Shown in pieces: positions 1 through 8,165 of a DNA stretch of 64,000 nucleotides. The notes below the pieces were generated by a model that made no database searches, was not told the origin of the DNA, and worked only from the letters and a program-made list of their open reading frames with translations. Source of the stretch: Pseudocolwellia sp. AS88 (lineage in GTDB: Bacteria > Pseudomonadota > Gammaproteobacteria > Enterobacterales > Alteromonadaceae); contig NZ_JAUPEC010000012.1 in NCBI RefSeq assembly GCF_030551755.1, forward strand, positions 1-64,000, given 5' to 3'. Each line of letters starts with the position of its first letter. The stretch's first letter is position 1. The translations under genes were made by a program, and so were the position numbers.

Positions 1-73
1 ACTCAGAAGTGAAACGCAGTAGCGCCGATGGTAGTGTGGGAGTTCCCATGTGAGAGTAGGACATTGCTAGGCT
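1..73 (+). rRNA. rrf: 5S ribosomal RNA, 3' part (cut by window edge)
   Basis: The first ~72 bases match the second half of the complete 5S gene that follows almost base for base, ending in the 3' strand of helix I. The 5' half lies outside the window. This is the tail of an rRNA operon running left to right. Confidence 0.93.
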
Positions 74-82
74 TCTAATTCT

Positions 83-112
83 AAAAGCCCGTTGCTGATG
101 TGACGGGCTTTT
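83..112 (+). terminator. Hairpin between the tandem 5S genes
   Basis: A 10-bp perfect stem (AAAAGCCCGT at 83-92 with ACGGGCTTTT at 103-112) closes a 10-nt loop and has a short T-run in its 3' arm. It looks like an intrinsic terminator, or a processing hairpin, placed after the first 5S. If it terminates fully, the second 5S needs its own promoter or read-through; rRNA antitermination could allow the latter. Confidence 0.6.
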
Positions 113-162
113 AAACTCTAGAAATTAACAGATTTTATAAGTCTATTAACTTCTAAAGTTTT

Positions 163-280
163 TGTTTAGCGACAATAGCGCTGTGGCCCCACCTGATCCC
201 ATTCCGAACTCAGAAGTGAAACGCAGTAGCGCCGATGGTAGTGTGGGAGTTCCCATGTGAGAGTAGGACATTGCTAAGCG
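163..280 (+). rRNA. rrf: 5S ribosomal RNA, complete
   Basis: About 118 nt with the conserved gammaproteobacterial 5S core (CCGAACTCAGAAGTGAAACG around 205) and closing helix I formed by TGTTTAGC at the 5' end and GCTAAGC at the 3' end. It duplicates the partial gene at the left edge, so this rRNA operon ends in at least two 5S copies. Exact termini are estimated by alignment to the E. coli 5S as remembered. Confidence 0.95.
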
Positions 281-311
281 TCTATTTCAACCTAGTAATA
301 GGTTACCCCGT

Positions 312-396
312 GGAGGGGTTCCCGAGTGGCCAAAGGGATCAGACTGTAAATCTGACGGCTCAGCCTTCGGTGGTTCGAATCCACCTCCCTCCACCA
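312..396 (+). tRNA. tRNA-Tyr (anticodon GTA), CCA encoded
   Basis: An 85-nt class II tRNA. The acceptor stem is GGAGGGG paired with TCCCTCC, the anticodon GTA sits at 346-348 in an ACTGTAAAT loop, there is a long variable arm as expected for bacterial tRNA-Tyr, the T-arm contains GGTTCGAATCC, and a templated CCA lies at 394-396. It follows the 5S gene by ~31 bp and is probably co-transcribed with the rRNA operon. Confidence 0.97.
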
Positions 397-484
397 CTTC
401 TTTCTTTATCTTATTAATTCAAAAATAAACTTCAATTAAAATTACCCATAAAATATAAAACTACTTCAAACTATACCTTCAGTA

Positions 485-2113
485 TTATTTATTAATTACT
501 TCATTAAATTTATTCTTAAGTTTTTGATATCTATTATACGATTCTGAATTTACAGATAACTGACTAAATTCTTCTTCTAACCTATCCATTTGAATAATAT
601 CTTGCTCTCTTCCTCCATTGGTTTCGATAGATACCAGGATAACTTGAAATAAATTTAATTTAATACCAATATGATTTGGGAATAACGATGAAGCTTTATT
701 CAGCTTATCAATTGATAAGTGATATTCTCCTGTTCGATATAAATTAGTACCAATCTCTAATGCTATTTGTGCGTCTATCTTATTTTGATCGCTAATTGGT
801 TGGTTAGTTATTTTAGATATATCTGACATAAGATCTGAATCATCTGGATTCGATTCAGCTAAAGCTGTAATCAGGTTGTTTGCAAGTTCATCTTTTTTAA
901 CAGATATAAGAGATTTAGCTATCGCAAGTGTTCCTTTAGGTGAGTATTCGTTATCTACTTTTAGAAGTAATCGCTCAGCTTCATTTAGAGCTGTTGTTGA
1001 TAGAGAAAAGTCTTTAACTTTATGGTGTAACCGTGATGATAATAATAAAGAAAGAACTTTTAACTCAGGGAGTTTAAAGTCGTGAGTCATCTTTTTTAAC
1101 GCACTAAAGGCTTTAATGTTAAGTTGCTTTATTTGATACACCGAAAGCTGATCTGCATATTCTAAAAGTGCTTCAGCAAAGTTTATTGTATTTTCAGGTT
1201 TCCTATGAATTGAATGGTATGCTAAATCATGGGTATTACTATAAGCGGTTGTAGCATTTTCATAGTTTTTATTTGTTAAACACTGATCAGCATATCGCTT
1301 TAAACGCATAACTGAGCGCGGAGAAACATTAATAGCTTTTTCTAATGTTATCTCAACTTCAAATGGGTTTTCTAATAGTTGATATGTGTTTGCTAGCCAG
1401 TCGTAAGATGAAAGGTAGTGAGGATAATCATTAATTAGCCTCTCTAAATAGCTCTTTGCGAGCTCGTAATCCTTATTGATAATGGCTATTTTACTTAAAC
1501 CTATAATTGCCCATTGACAGTTTTCTTCGCTCTCGTAAGCAAGGTATATTTTTTTTGCCAGATCGTATTGTTTTAATTCGTAATATTGTCTAGAAATTAT
1601 CCCTAAACATTCATGTTTATATAGACTGTTTTTTCTCACCATTTTATTACAAAGAGTAATAACCTTGGCGTAATCACATTCATCCATCGCAATGTAGATA
1701 GGTGCCATGGCTTTTTTCTTTATCAGACACTTTTCTAGACGAGATGAAATGATCCCAAGTGTATAAGGTTTAGTTAAATAATCATCGGGTTTATGTTCTA
1801 AAGCGGCAAGAACCATGGCTTGGGATATTTCTGCAGTGATCATTAGCACTGTACAATGACGTGATATTAAATTCTTAACACGCAGTTCTTCTAAAATTTG
1901 CTGGCCATTCTTACGATCTTCACCTAAATCATAGCCAAGTAAAATTATATCGTATTCAATATTTTCACATTTATTAATTATATCTGGGGCATGCTGACTT
2001 GTATCAATACGTAAAGCATTAATACTCTGTGCGAACTGTTTTAAAATTTCTCGTGATTGTCGAACACCATCAATAATTAAAATGTTCTTGTTATAGCAAA
2101 CATCGTCGAGCAT
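485..2113 (-). CDS. Response-regulator-like protein, degenerate receiver plus TPR repeats
   Basis: 542 residues. Residues ~10-125 have a receiver (REC) fold: D15, T93 and K115 with the YLTKPY motif are in place. The residue at the phospho-aspartate position is Gly60 (ILLGYDLGE, where relatives have LLDYxLG), so normal phosphorylation looks impossible. The rest is helical with TPR-like repeats (~130-500), suggesting a protein-protein scaffold. An AAGGT Shine-Dalgarno lies just upstream of the ATG. No partner kinase is adjacent. Similar REC-TPR proteins occur in marine gammaproteobacteria, but their function is not established. The architecture is fairly secure; the role is unknown. Confidence 0.8.
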   Translation of the reverse strand: MLDDVCYNKNILIIDGVRQSREILKQFAQSINALRIDTSQHAPDIINKCENIEYDIILLGYDLGEDRKNGQQILEELRVKNLISRHCTVLMITAEISQAMVLAALEHKPDDYLTKPYTLGIISSRLEKCLIKKKAMAPIYIAMDECDYAKVITLCNKMVRKNSLYKHECLGIISRQYYELKQYDLAKKIYLAYESEENCQWAIIGLSKIAIINKDYELAKSYLERLINDYPHYLSSYDWLANTYQLLENPFEVEITLEKAINVSPRSVMRLKRYADQCLTNKNYENATTAYSNTHDLAYHSIHRKPENTINFAEALLEYADQLSVYQIKQLNIKAFSALKKMTHDFKLPELKVLSLLLSSRLHHKVKDFSLSTTALNEAERLLLKVDNEYSPKGTLAIAKSLISVKKDELANNLITALAESNPDDSDLMSDISKITNQPISDQNKIDAQIALEIGTNLYRTGEYHLSIDKLNKASSLFPNHIGIKLNLFQVILVSIETNGGREQDIIQMDRLEEEFSQLSVNSESYNRYQKLKNKFNEVINK

Positions 2114-2323
2114 GAAATACCTTAAATATCATTAAGATAATGACTAATAAATAAATCCATTTATTTGATTTTAGCAGCTATTTATATTTTATATAAGTAA
2201 AGGGAGAAGCTATATTGTAATAATGAATTAAAGGATGTTTGGTTGTAAGTAAATTGCCTTAATAGCAGCTATAATGTAAGCTTCAGCGCCGCAATTGGCG
2301 GTACTTTGTGAATTGAGAACATT

Positions 2324-3676
2324 ATGAGCTTTACATCTTTAGGCCTTTCTACAGAAATTCTTACCGCTTTATCAGAAAAAGGTTATGAGCAACCTTCCCC
2401 TATACAAGAGCAAGCTATTCCTGCCGTTTTGTCTAGAAAAGACGTTATGGCTGCAGCACAAACCGGTACAGGTAAAACTGCTGGTTTTACTTTACCTATA
2501 TTAGAAATCTTATCTAAAGGCCATAAAGCAAAGCCTAATCAAGCGCGTAGCTTAATACTTACACCAACACGTGAATTAGCTGCTCAAATTGCTGTGAATG
2601 TAGAAACTTATAGTAAATATCTGTCACTTAGTTCTACTGTTGTATTTGGCGGAGTTAAAATTAATCCACAAATGATGAGATTGCGCCAAGGTGCTGATAT
2701 TGTAATCGCAACACCAGGTAGATTATTAGATTTATATAACCAAAAGGCCATTCGCTTTGACCAACTTGAAGTGCTAGTGCTTGATGAAGCCGACAGAATG
2801 CTTGATATGGGGTTCCTACGTGATATTAAGAAAATCTTATCTTTTTTACCTAAGCAAAGACAGAACTTACTTTTCTCTGCGACGTTTTCAGATGATATTC
2901 GTGATTTAGCGCGCGGGTTAGTGAATAATCCTGTAGAAATATCAGTAACTCCTAAAAATTCGGCAGCTGAGTCTGTTTCTCAATTAGTTTATCCCGTAGA
3001 TAAAAAGAAAAAACCAGAATTATTAACGCAGTTGATCAAAGAAAATGATTGGCAGCAAGTGCTTGTGTTTATGAAAACTAAACACGGTGCTAATAAACTA
3101 ACAAAAGTTTTAGAAGAGGCAGGAATAAAAGCTGCTGCTATTCACGGTAATAAAAGCCAGGGAGCTCGTACAAAAGCTTTAGCTAATTTTAAAGATGGCT
3201 CGATTAGTGTATTAGTGGCTACAGACATAGCTGCACGCGGCATAGATATAGATCAATTACCGCAAGTTGTTAACTTTGAATTACCTAATGTTCCTGAAGA
3301 TTACGTTCATCGCATTGGTAGAACAGGTCGTGCTGGAGCAAGCGGTCATGCGGTATCGTTAGTTTGTGCAGACGAAATAGATTTGTTGAATGACATACAG
3401 CATGTTATGCAGAAATTCATTCCTCGTGAAATTTTCGAAGGTTTTGCACCATTTAACGAATTACCTGAATCGAGAACATTACGTCCATTAAAAGCAAAAA
3501 AATCTAAAAAGCCTAAAACTAATTTTGAGCATAAAGATGGTCAACGTTCAGGTGATAATGCACGTGGGCATAAACCTAAAAGTAAAAACTCAAGTCACAA
3601 AGTGCAAGGTAAAGCTACACGTAAACCTAATCCTCAAGGTACAGGTTCAAAAGACCCATACGCAGGTTCAAGATAG
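2324..3676 (+). CDS. rhlE: DEAD-box ATP-dependent RNA helicase, RhlE type
   Basis: 450 residues with the full superfamily 2 motif set: Q-motif PSPIQ (~25), Walker A AQTGTGKT (45-52), PTREL (81-85), TPGR (130-133), DEAD (154-157), SAT (~191) and HRIGRTGR (~352). The C-terminal ~80 residues are a Lys/Arg-rich disordered tail, typical of RhlE and useful for RNA binding. Likely role: ATP-driven RNA unwinding in ribosome assembly or mRNA decay, in the cytoplasm. No strong Shine-Dalgarno precedes the ATG. A second RhlE-like gene with an almost identical N-terminus lies 3 kb downstream. RhlE versus another DEAD-box subgroup is judged by overall similarity only. Confidence 0.93.
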   Translation: MSFTSLGLSTEILTALSEKGYEQPSPIQEQAIPAVLSRKDVMAAAQTGTGKTAGFTLPILEILSKGHKAKPNQARSLILTPTRELAAQIAVNVETYSKYLSLSSTVVFGGVKINPQMMRLRQGADIVIATPGRLLDLYNQKAIRFDQLEVLVLDEADRMLDMGFLRDIKKILSFLPKQRQNLLFSATFSDDIRDLARGLVNNPVEISVTPKNSAAESVSQLVYPVDKKKKPELLTQLIKENDWQQVLVFMKTKHGANKLTKVLEEAGIKAAAIHGNKSQGARTKALANFKDGSISVLVATDIAARGIDIDQLPQVVNFELPNVPEDYVHRIGRTGRAGASGHAVSLVCADEIDLLNDIQHVMQKFIPREIFEGFAPFNELPESRTLRPLKAKKSKKPKTNFEHKDGQRSGDNARGHKPKSKNSSHKVQGKATRKPNPQGTGSKDPYAGSR

Positions 3677-3679
3677 TTT

Positions 3680-4132
3680 TTATTTAGCTTGATTCGCCGC
3701 AAGCCATTTGTCTAAGTTATTAGCAAAGGCTTGCCGATCATTTTGACTAATCGGTGGTACGCCACCTGTTTGAATACCACTAGATCTTAATGTATCCATA
3801 AAATCCCTCATATTAAGCTTTTGCTTAATATTTTGTATAGTATAAAGCTCACCTCTTGGGTTTAATGCGGTACAGCCTTTTTCAACAACTTCTGCGGCTA
3901 AGGGGATATCAGCTGTTATTACTAAGTCTTTTGGATCCGCTCTTTTTACTATTTCATCGTCAGCTACATCAAATCCAGAACTTACCTGTACAAAATTAAT
4001 GTACTTTGATGGAGGCGTTTTCAAATAATGATTAGCGACTAAAGTGACTTCAATTTTAGCTCGGTCAGCAGCACGAAAAAGAATATCTTTAATCACTACC
4101 GGACATGCGTCTGCATCTACCCAAACTTTCAT
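3680..4132 (-). CDS. YaiI/YqxD family (UPF0178) protein
   Basis: 150 residues, beginning with the family signature [15 protein letters not shown] and containing a conserved ITADIPLA block (~73-80) and a C-terminal GGVPP (~124). The family is related to PIN-like/NYN nucleases by fold, with conserved Asp residues (D7, D9, D74), but no reaction is firmly assigned. Its stop codon is only 3 bp from the helicase stop codon (convergent), leaving no room for a separate terminator. Confidence 0.9.
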   Translation of the reverse strand: MKVWVDADACPVVIKDILFRAADRAKIEVTLVANHYLKTPPSKYINFVQVSSGFDVADDEIVKRADPKDLVITADIPLAAEVVEKGCTALNPRGELYTIQNIKQKLNMRDFMDTLRSSGIQTGGVPPISQNDRQAFANNLDKWLAANQAK

Positions 4133-4341
4133 TTTTTATTCCTATTCTCATTAAGCTATGCTTCTTTTTGGTGCAATAAAAAAGCGTTAATATTCTATCC
4201 CTTAATTTTGGCTGTTTTAAAGAGGTTATTAAAGGTTTAAATAGGAAAAACAGCGCTTTTAAGGTTATTATTAATGTGGAACAGAAACTGCTTAACTATA
4301 CCTATAAGATATTAGCTATCCATTACATAAGAGACATGAAG

Positions 4342-4830
4342 ATGAACAAACCGCAAAGAGATATAACACTAAGATTTTTAGCTGAGCCACAAGATGTAAA
4401 CTTTGGTGGTAAAGTTCATGGTGGAGCTGTAATGAAATGGATCGATTTAGCGGCTTATGCTTGTGCTGCTGGTTGGAGTGGTCGTTACTGTGTTACAGCA
4501 TACGCAGGTGGAATTAAATTTGTAGCGCCTATCCATGTAGGTAGCTTAGTAGAAGTTTCAGCTAAAGTTATTTATACAGGTACATCTTCAATGCATATCG
4601 CTTTGGAAGTAAATGCTTGTGATCCTAAATCACTTATTCGTCGTAAAACCACACACTGTATTGTGATCATGGTTGCTGTTGATGAAACGGGTCAGAAAAT
4701 TCAAATACCAGAATATATTCCAGAAACTGAAGAAGATATTTCTCAACATGATACCGCCATCAAATTGATGGAAATGAGAAAGAAAATAGGTGACGAAATG
4801 GAAATTTTTGCAATGCCTAAGAAAAAATAG
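4342..4830 (+). CDS. Acyl-CoA thioesterase, hotdog fold (YciA-like)
   Basis: 162 residues from ATG 4342. The block NFGGKVHGGAVMKWID is the hotdog thioesterase signature: the conserved Asn, HGG loop and catalytic Asp are all present. Expected reaction: hydrolysis of acyl-CoA to fatty acid and CoA in the cytosol. A GTG at 4276 and an ATG at 4336 are in frame, but the AAGAG at 4329-4333 is spaced best (8 nt) for ATG 4342, so that start is preferred. The next gene follows after 12 bp, so the two probably form an operon. Confidence 0.88.
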   Translation: MNKPQRDITLRFLAEPQDVNFGGKVHGGAVMKWIDLAAYACAAGWSGRYCVTAYAGGIKFVAPIHVGSLVEVSAKVIYTGTSSMHIALEVNACDPKSLIRRKTTHCIVIMVAVDETGQKIQIPEYIPETEEDISQHDTAIKLMEMRKKIGDEMEIFAMPKKK

Positions 4831-4842
4831 AAAAGGTTTAAT

Positions 4843-5214
4843 ATGAGTAATGAACAAAGCTTGAAGCAGATAATTAATTTAAATGATGAAGATCGCGTTA
4901 AATACTTTTTAAAAGAAGTTCGTCAGCATCAAGCGATTTGGATATTAACAGACGAACATGGTTGCGTGATGTTAAATACCGAAGATGAAGATTGCGTACC
5001 TGTTTGGCCTTCACAAGAAACCGCTGAGCTTTGGATTAACGAAGAGTGGACAACGTGTAAAGCTGAATCTATCGGTTTAAATAAATGGTATAGCCGCTGG
5101 ACAAACGGTTTAATGGATGACGAATTGGCTATTGTTGTTTTTCCTAATACTAATGAGGAAGGACACGTTTTTTATCCTGACGAATTAGAAAACGAATTAA
5201 GAAAAAAAGGGTAA
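4843..5214 (+). CDS. DUF2750 family protein
   Basis: 123 residues, acidic, with the family pattern WILTDEHG ... VPVWP ... A-WI-EW and a C-terminal VVFPN. No transmembrane segment or signal peptide. The function of DUF2750 is unknown. It sits 12 bp behind the thioesterase with its own Shine-Dalgarno (AAAGG), so it is probably co-transcribed. Confidence 0.88.
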   Translation: MSNEQSLKQIINLNDEDRVKYFLKEVRQHQAIWILTDEHGCVMLNTEDEDCVPVWPSQETAELWINEEWTTCKAESIGLNKWYSRWTNGLMDDELAIVVFPNTNEEGHVFYPDELENELRKKG

Positions 5215-5322
5215 GTTAATGTTACCTTTGCTGACAAATTAGCTTAATAAATAACTTTACTCGGTAATGCTTATTCAATTATGCTAAAAATCTATACATT
5301 TAATTTAGGGAGTTAATTAAAA

Positions 5323-5793
5323 ATGAAAAAATTATTAACGGCTATAGTTGTAGCATCTTCATTTGTAGTAACTGCAACAGCTACGGCTGATACAGCAACC
5401 TCATTAAAGCACGCCGAAAAATCAGCTGAAACACGTAAAGCTGTATATGGTTTATTAGGAAGCAACATGGGACCATTAGGTGCTATGGCTAAAGGAAAAA
5501 TTCCTTTTGATGCAAAAGCTGTTGAGAAATATGCTTTACGTATTAATCAATTATCATTAATGATAGAAGATTATATGCGTACCGATACTTCCGGTTTTGA
5601 CGTACCAGGCGATGCCCTTAAAGATATTTGGGAAAAACCTGAAGCTTTTGAAAAGCGCACTAATGCCTTAGTAACAGCATCTGCAGATTTATTAGCTGCG
5701 GCTAAGTTAGGTGAAGAGTCAGCAATTAAGAAAGCTATTGGTGGTGTAGGTAAATCTTGTGGCGGTTGTCACAATGAATTCAGAGAAGATTAA
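5323..5793 (+). CDS. Cytochrome c' (class II c-type cytochrome)
   Basis: 156 residues with an N-terminal signal peptide (cleavage near ATA-DTA, ~residue 22) and a single haem site CGGCH very close to the C-terminus, the arrangement typical of four-helix-bundle cytochrome c'. Acts in the periplasm; family members bind NO or CO and may protect against nitrosative stress or shuttle electrons. An AGGGAG Shine-Dalgarno is well placed. It faces a cytochrome b gene across a shared terminator, a common pairing in this family. Confidence 0.93.
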   Translation: MKKLLTAIVVASSFVVTATATADTATSLKHAEKSAETRKAVYGLLGSNMGPLGAMAKGKIPFDAKAVEKYALRINQLSLMIEDYMRTDTSGFDVPGDALKDIWEKPEAFEKRTNALVTASADLLAAAKLGEESAIKKAIGGVGKSCGGCHNEFRED

Positions 5794-5834
5794 TTCATTT
5801 AGCCTTAAATTAAATACTCAGTTTACTTATTTTG

Positions 5835-5870
5835 AAAAGGGCTGCTATTAGAAATAATAGCAGCCCTTTT
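5835..5870. terminator. Bidirectional intrinsic terminator
   Basis: A perfect 16-bp stem (5835-5850 with 5855-5870) closed by a GAAA tetraloop, with AAAA at one end and TTTT(TT) at the other, lies between the convergent cytochrome c' and cytochrome b genes. It can act on both strands. Confidence 0.93.
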
Positions 5871-5898
5871 TTGTTATCATGTTTGCGTATTAAAAACG

Positions 5899-6585
5899 TT
5901 AGTAATAATATTCTTCTGCTACAGGTGCATTCATCACCACAAGCCAATAAACAAAAGCCGCAACAGCAAGTGCAATAATTATGGCTAATATAATTTTTGA
6001 ATGTTTTATTGCATCTTTTTCAGATACATCATCAGATGATTTTTTACCTGTGATCATAGGTAATACTAAAGATTTATTTTTAAACTTCTTATAACTAATA
6101 ATAGCAATGATGTGGAGGGCAATAGCTCCTAAAATAAAATCAAAACTATTACGGTGTATAAACACCAAAATAGCTTCTATGTCTTTATCAATCGCTCCGT
6201 TATAAGGCCCAGCAGTAAAAATATCATCATTCATAAATAAGCCACTTACCGCTTGTAATAAAATAATAGTTAACATAAAAACAACCATTAAACTGCCTAA
6301 AGGATTATGTCCGGCTGGCTCTTGCATATGTTTGTCTTTTTTTACATAACTTATGAGTTTACTAGGTGTTGGGATGAAATTTTTAAATTGAGAGTGTCGA
6401 GTACCTAAGAATCCCCAAAGAAACCTAAAGGTTATTAAGCCTAGCGCAACATAACCACAAATAAGATGGTAATCAATAAAACCATTATCTTGATCTGATG
6501 TATACCAAGCCGCTGCTATAGTTGCGACTAACACCCAATGGAATATCCTTAAGGGTAAATCCCAAATTAAATATTTTGTTGTCAT
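5899..6585 (-). CDS. Cytochrome b561-like di-haem membrane protein
   Basis: 228 residues with about four to five membrane helices (~12-30, 38-60, 95-117, 145-165, 197-217) and candidate haem-ligand histidines in FHWVL (~17), DYHLICG (~40), FIHRN (~145) and ALHIIAI (~158). It belongs to the prokaryotic cytochrome b561 / Ni-Fe hydrogenase b-subunit family, which moves electrons from quinols to periplasmic cytochromes. Facing a cytochrome c' gene, it probably serves as that protein's quinol-side partner (inference from context). Start ATG 6585 with an AAGG upstream. Confidence 0.88.
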   Translation of the reverse strand: MTTKYLIWDLPLRIFHWVLVATIAAAWYTSDQDNGFIDYHLICGYVALGLITFRFLWGFLGTRHSQFKNFIPTPSKLISYVKKDKHMQEPAGHNPLGSLMVVFMLTIILLQAVSGLFMNDDIFTAGPYNGAIDKDIEAILVFIHRNSFDFILGAIALHIIAIISYKKFKNKSLVLPMITGKKSSDDVSEKDAIKHSKIILAIIIALAVAAFVYWLVVMNAPVAEEYYY

Positions 6586-6770
6586 TAAACCTTATCCTTA
6601 ATGGATCGAATTGAGCTAATTTTACGCATTATAAATACATGGTAAAAGCTTTAACTTTTATAATAAATTAATCTATTGAGTATCAATTGTAAAAGTTCTT
6701 TACGGCATTCATTATTCATTAACTCTGGTACAATAGCGCCATTAGAATTTTTAACAACTGTGAACACTGT

Positions 6771-8000
6771 ATGAGCTTTACCTCTTTAGACTTAAATCCT
6801 GTTTTATTAAAAGCGATTGAAGAATCAGGTTATGAGAAACCTACGCCTATTCAACTAGCTGCAATTCCGGCTATTTTAGAACATCACGATGTGATGGCAG
6901 GCGCACAAACAGGTACAGGTAAAACCGCAGCTTTCACATTACCTATCTTGCATCATATATTATCTAAGCCCGCGACTCGATCTGTTAAAGCTTTAGTTTT
7001 AACACCTACGCGAGAGTTAGCTCAACAAGTTTTTAAAAATATAGAAACTTACGCAAAACACACCGAAATTAAAGCGGTACTTGTTTATGGTGGTGTAAGT
7101 ATAAGACCACAAACTGAAGCGATAAATGCAGGTGCGGATATTATTGTTGCAACGCCTGGCCGTTTATTAGATCACTTAATTAATGGTTCACTGACTTTAG
7201 CCGACTTAGAATATTTAGTGTTTGATGAAGCCGATAGAATGTTGGATATGGGGTTTAAAGATGAAATTAATAACATCTTAAAAAGAATCCCAGCTAAACG
7301 TCAAACTTTATTGTTCTCGGCAACTTTCGACGACAGCATATTTAAATTAAGTAAAACCTTACTAAATGAACCTAAACTTATTGAAGTGGGCGAACGTAAT
7401 ACAGCTGCGACAGACGTAGAGCAGATTGTTTATACCGTAGATGCTGATAGAAAACGCGAGTTAACATCATTCCTGATCGGTTCGAAAAACTGGCGACAAG
7501 TACTTATTTTTATTCGAACAAAGCAGGGGGCAGATGCGCTTGCTAAAGAAATGTGTAAAGACGGAATAAAAACGCAATCTATCCATGGTGATAAATCTCA
7601 AGGGGCGCGTGATAAAGCTTTAGCTGAGTTTAAAGAAGGTAAAACTAGAGCCCTTGTAGCAACAGATGTTGCTGCGCGTGGTATTGATATTATCGATCTG
7701 CAATATGTCATCAATTATGAATTACCTTACGTTGCTGAAGATTATATTCACCGTATTGGTAGAACAGGCCGAGCAGGTAAAACAGGCTTAGCTTTGTCTT
7801 TAATGAGTCCAGATGAGGAATGGTTATTAAAAGCGGTGGAAGAAGTGCTTGATACTCGACTTTTACCACAATGGTTACCAGGCTATGAACCTGATCTAAA
7901 CAAACCCGCGAAAAATGGTCGAAGAACTCAAAGTGCGCCATCTAAGAAAACCGCCCGAAAAAAAGCATTAGGCGAACGTTCAAATCGTAGAAAGCGATAA
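6771..8000 (+). CDS. rhlE: DEAD-box ATP-dependent RNA helicase, RhlE type (second copy)
   Basis: 409 residues with Q-motif PTPIQ (~25), AQTGTGKT (45-52), PTREL (~79-83), TPGR (128-131), DEAD (152-155) and HRIGRTGR (~338), then a shorter basic tail ending RSNRRKR. The N-terminus MSFTSL is identical to the helicase at 2.3 kb, and the two are paralogues diverged along most of their length. As with its sister, there is no strong Shine-Dalgarno just before ATG. Role: RNA unwinding; division of labour between the copies is unknown. Confidence 0.93.
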   Translation: MSFTSLDLNPVLLKAIEESGYEKPTPIQLAAIPAILEHHDVMAGAQTGTGKTAAFTLPILHHILSKPATRSVKALVLTPTRELAQQVFKNIETYAKHTEIKAVLVYGGVSIRPQTEAINAGADIIVATPGRLLDHLINGSLTLADLEYLVFDEADRMLDMGFKDEINNILKRIPAKRQTLLFSATFDDSIFKLSKTLLNEPKLIEVGERNTAATDVEQIVYTVDADRKRELTSFLIGSKNWRQVLIFIRTKQGADALAKEMCKDGIKTQSIHGDKSQGARDKALAEFKEGKTRALVATDVAARGIDIIDLQYVINYELPYVAEDYIHRIGRTGRAGKTGLALSLMSPDEEWLLKAVEEVLDTRLLPQWLPGYEPDLNKPAKNGRRTQSAPSKKTARKKALGERSNRRKR

Positions 8001-8165
8001 TCCACTTTCTATTCTTTTAGTTGCACAGCTCTAATACCGCTGGCTAGTACAGCCAGTAATATATTGTTGTAATATCATGCTTTTTAGCGGTATATTTGCT
8101 CAATAAATACTTATCCTCTAATGCTCAAGTAATCATGCTAGAGGGAACTAATTAAGGTTGTTGTT

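Noticed and set aside
235-417. 60-codon frame over the 5S and tRNA-Tyr genes
   Set aside because: It lies entirely within structural RNA sequence and has no ribosome site.
8034-8093. Inverted repeat ATACCGCT ... AGCGGTAT with an inner hairpin CTGGCT/AGCCAG
   Set aside because: Short arms 44 bp apart; may form a weak terminator after the second helicase, but no T-tract follows and no second copy was seen.
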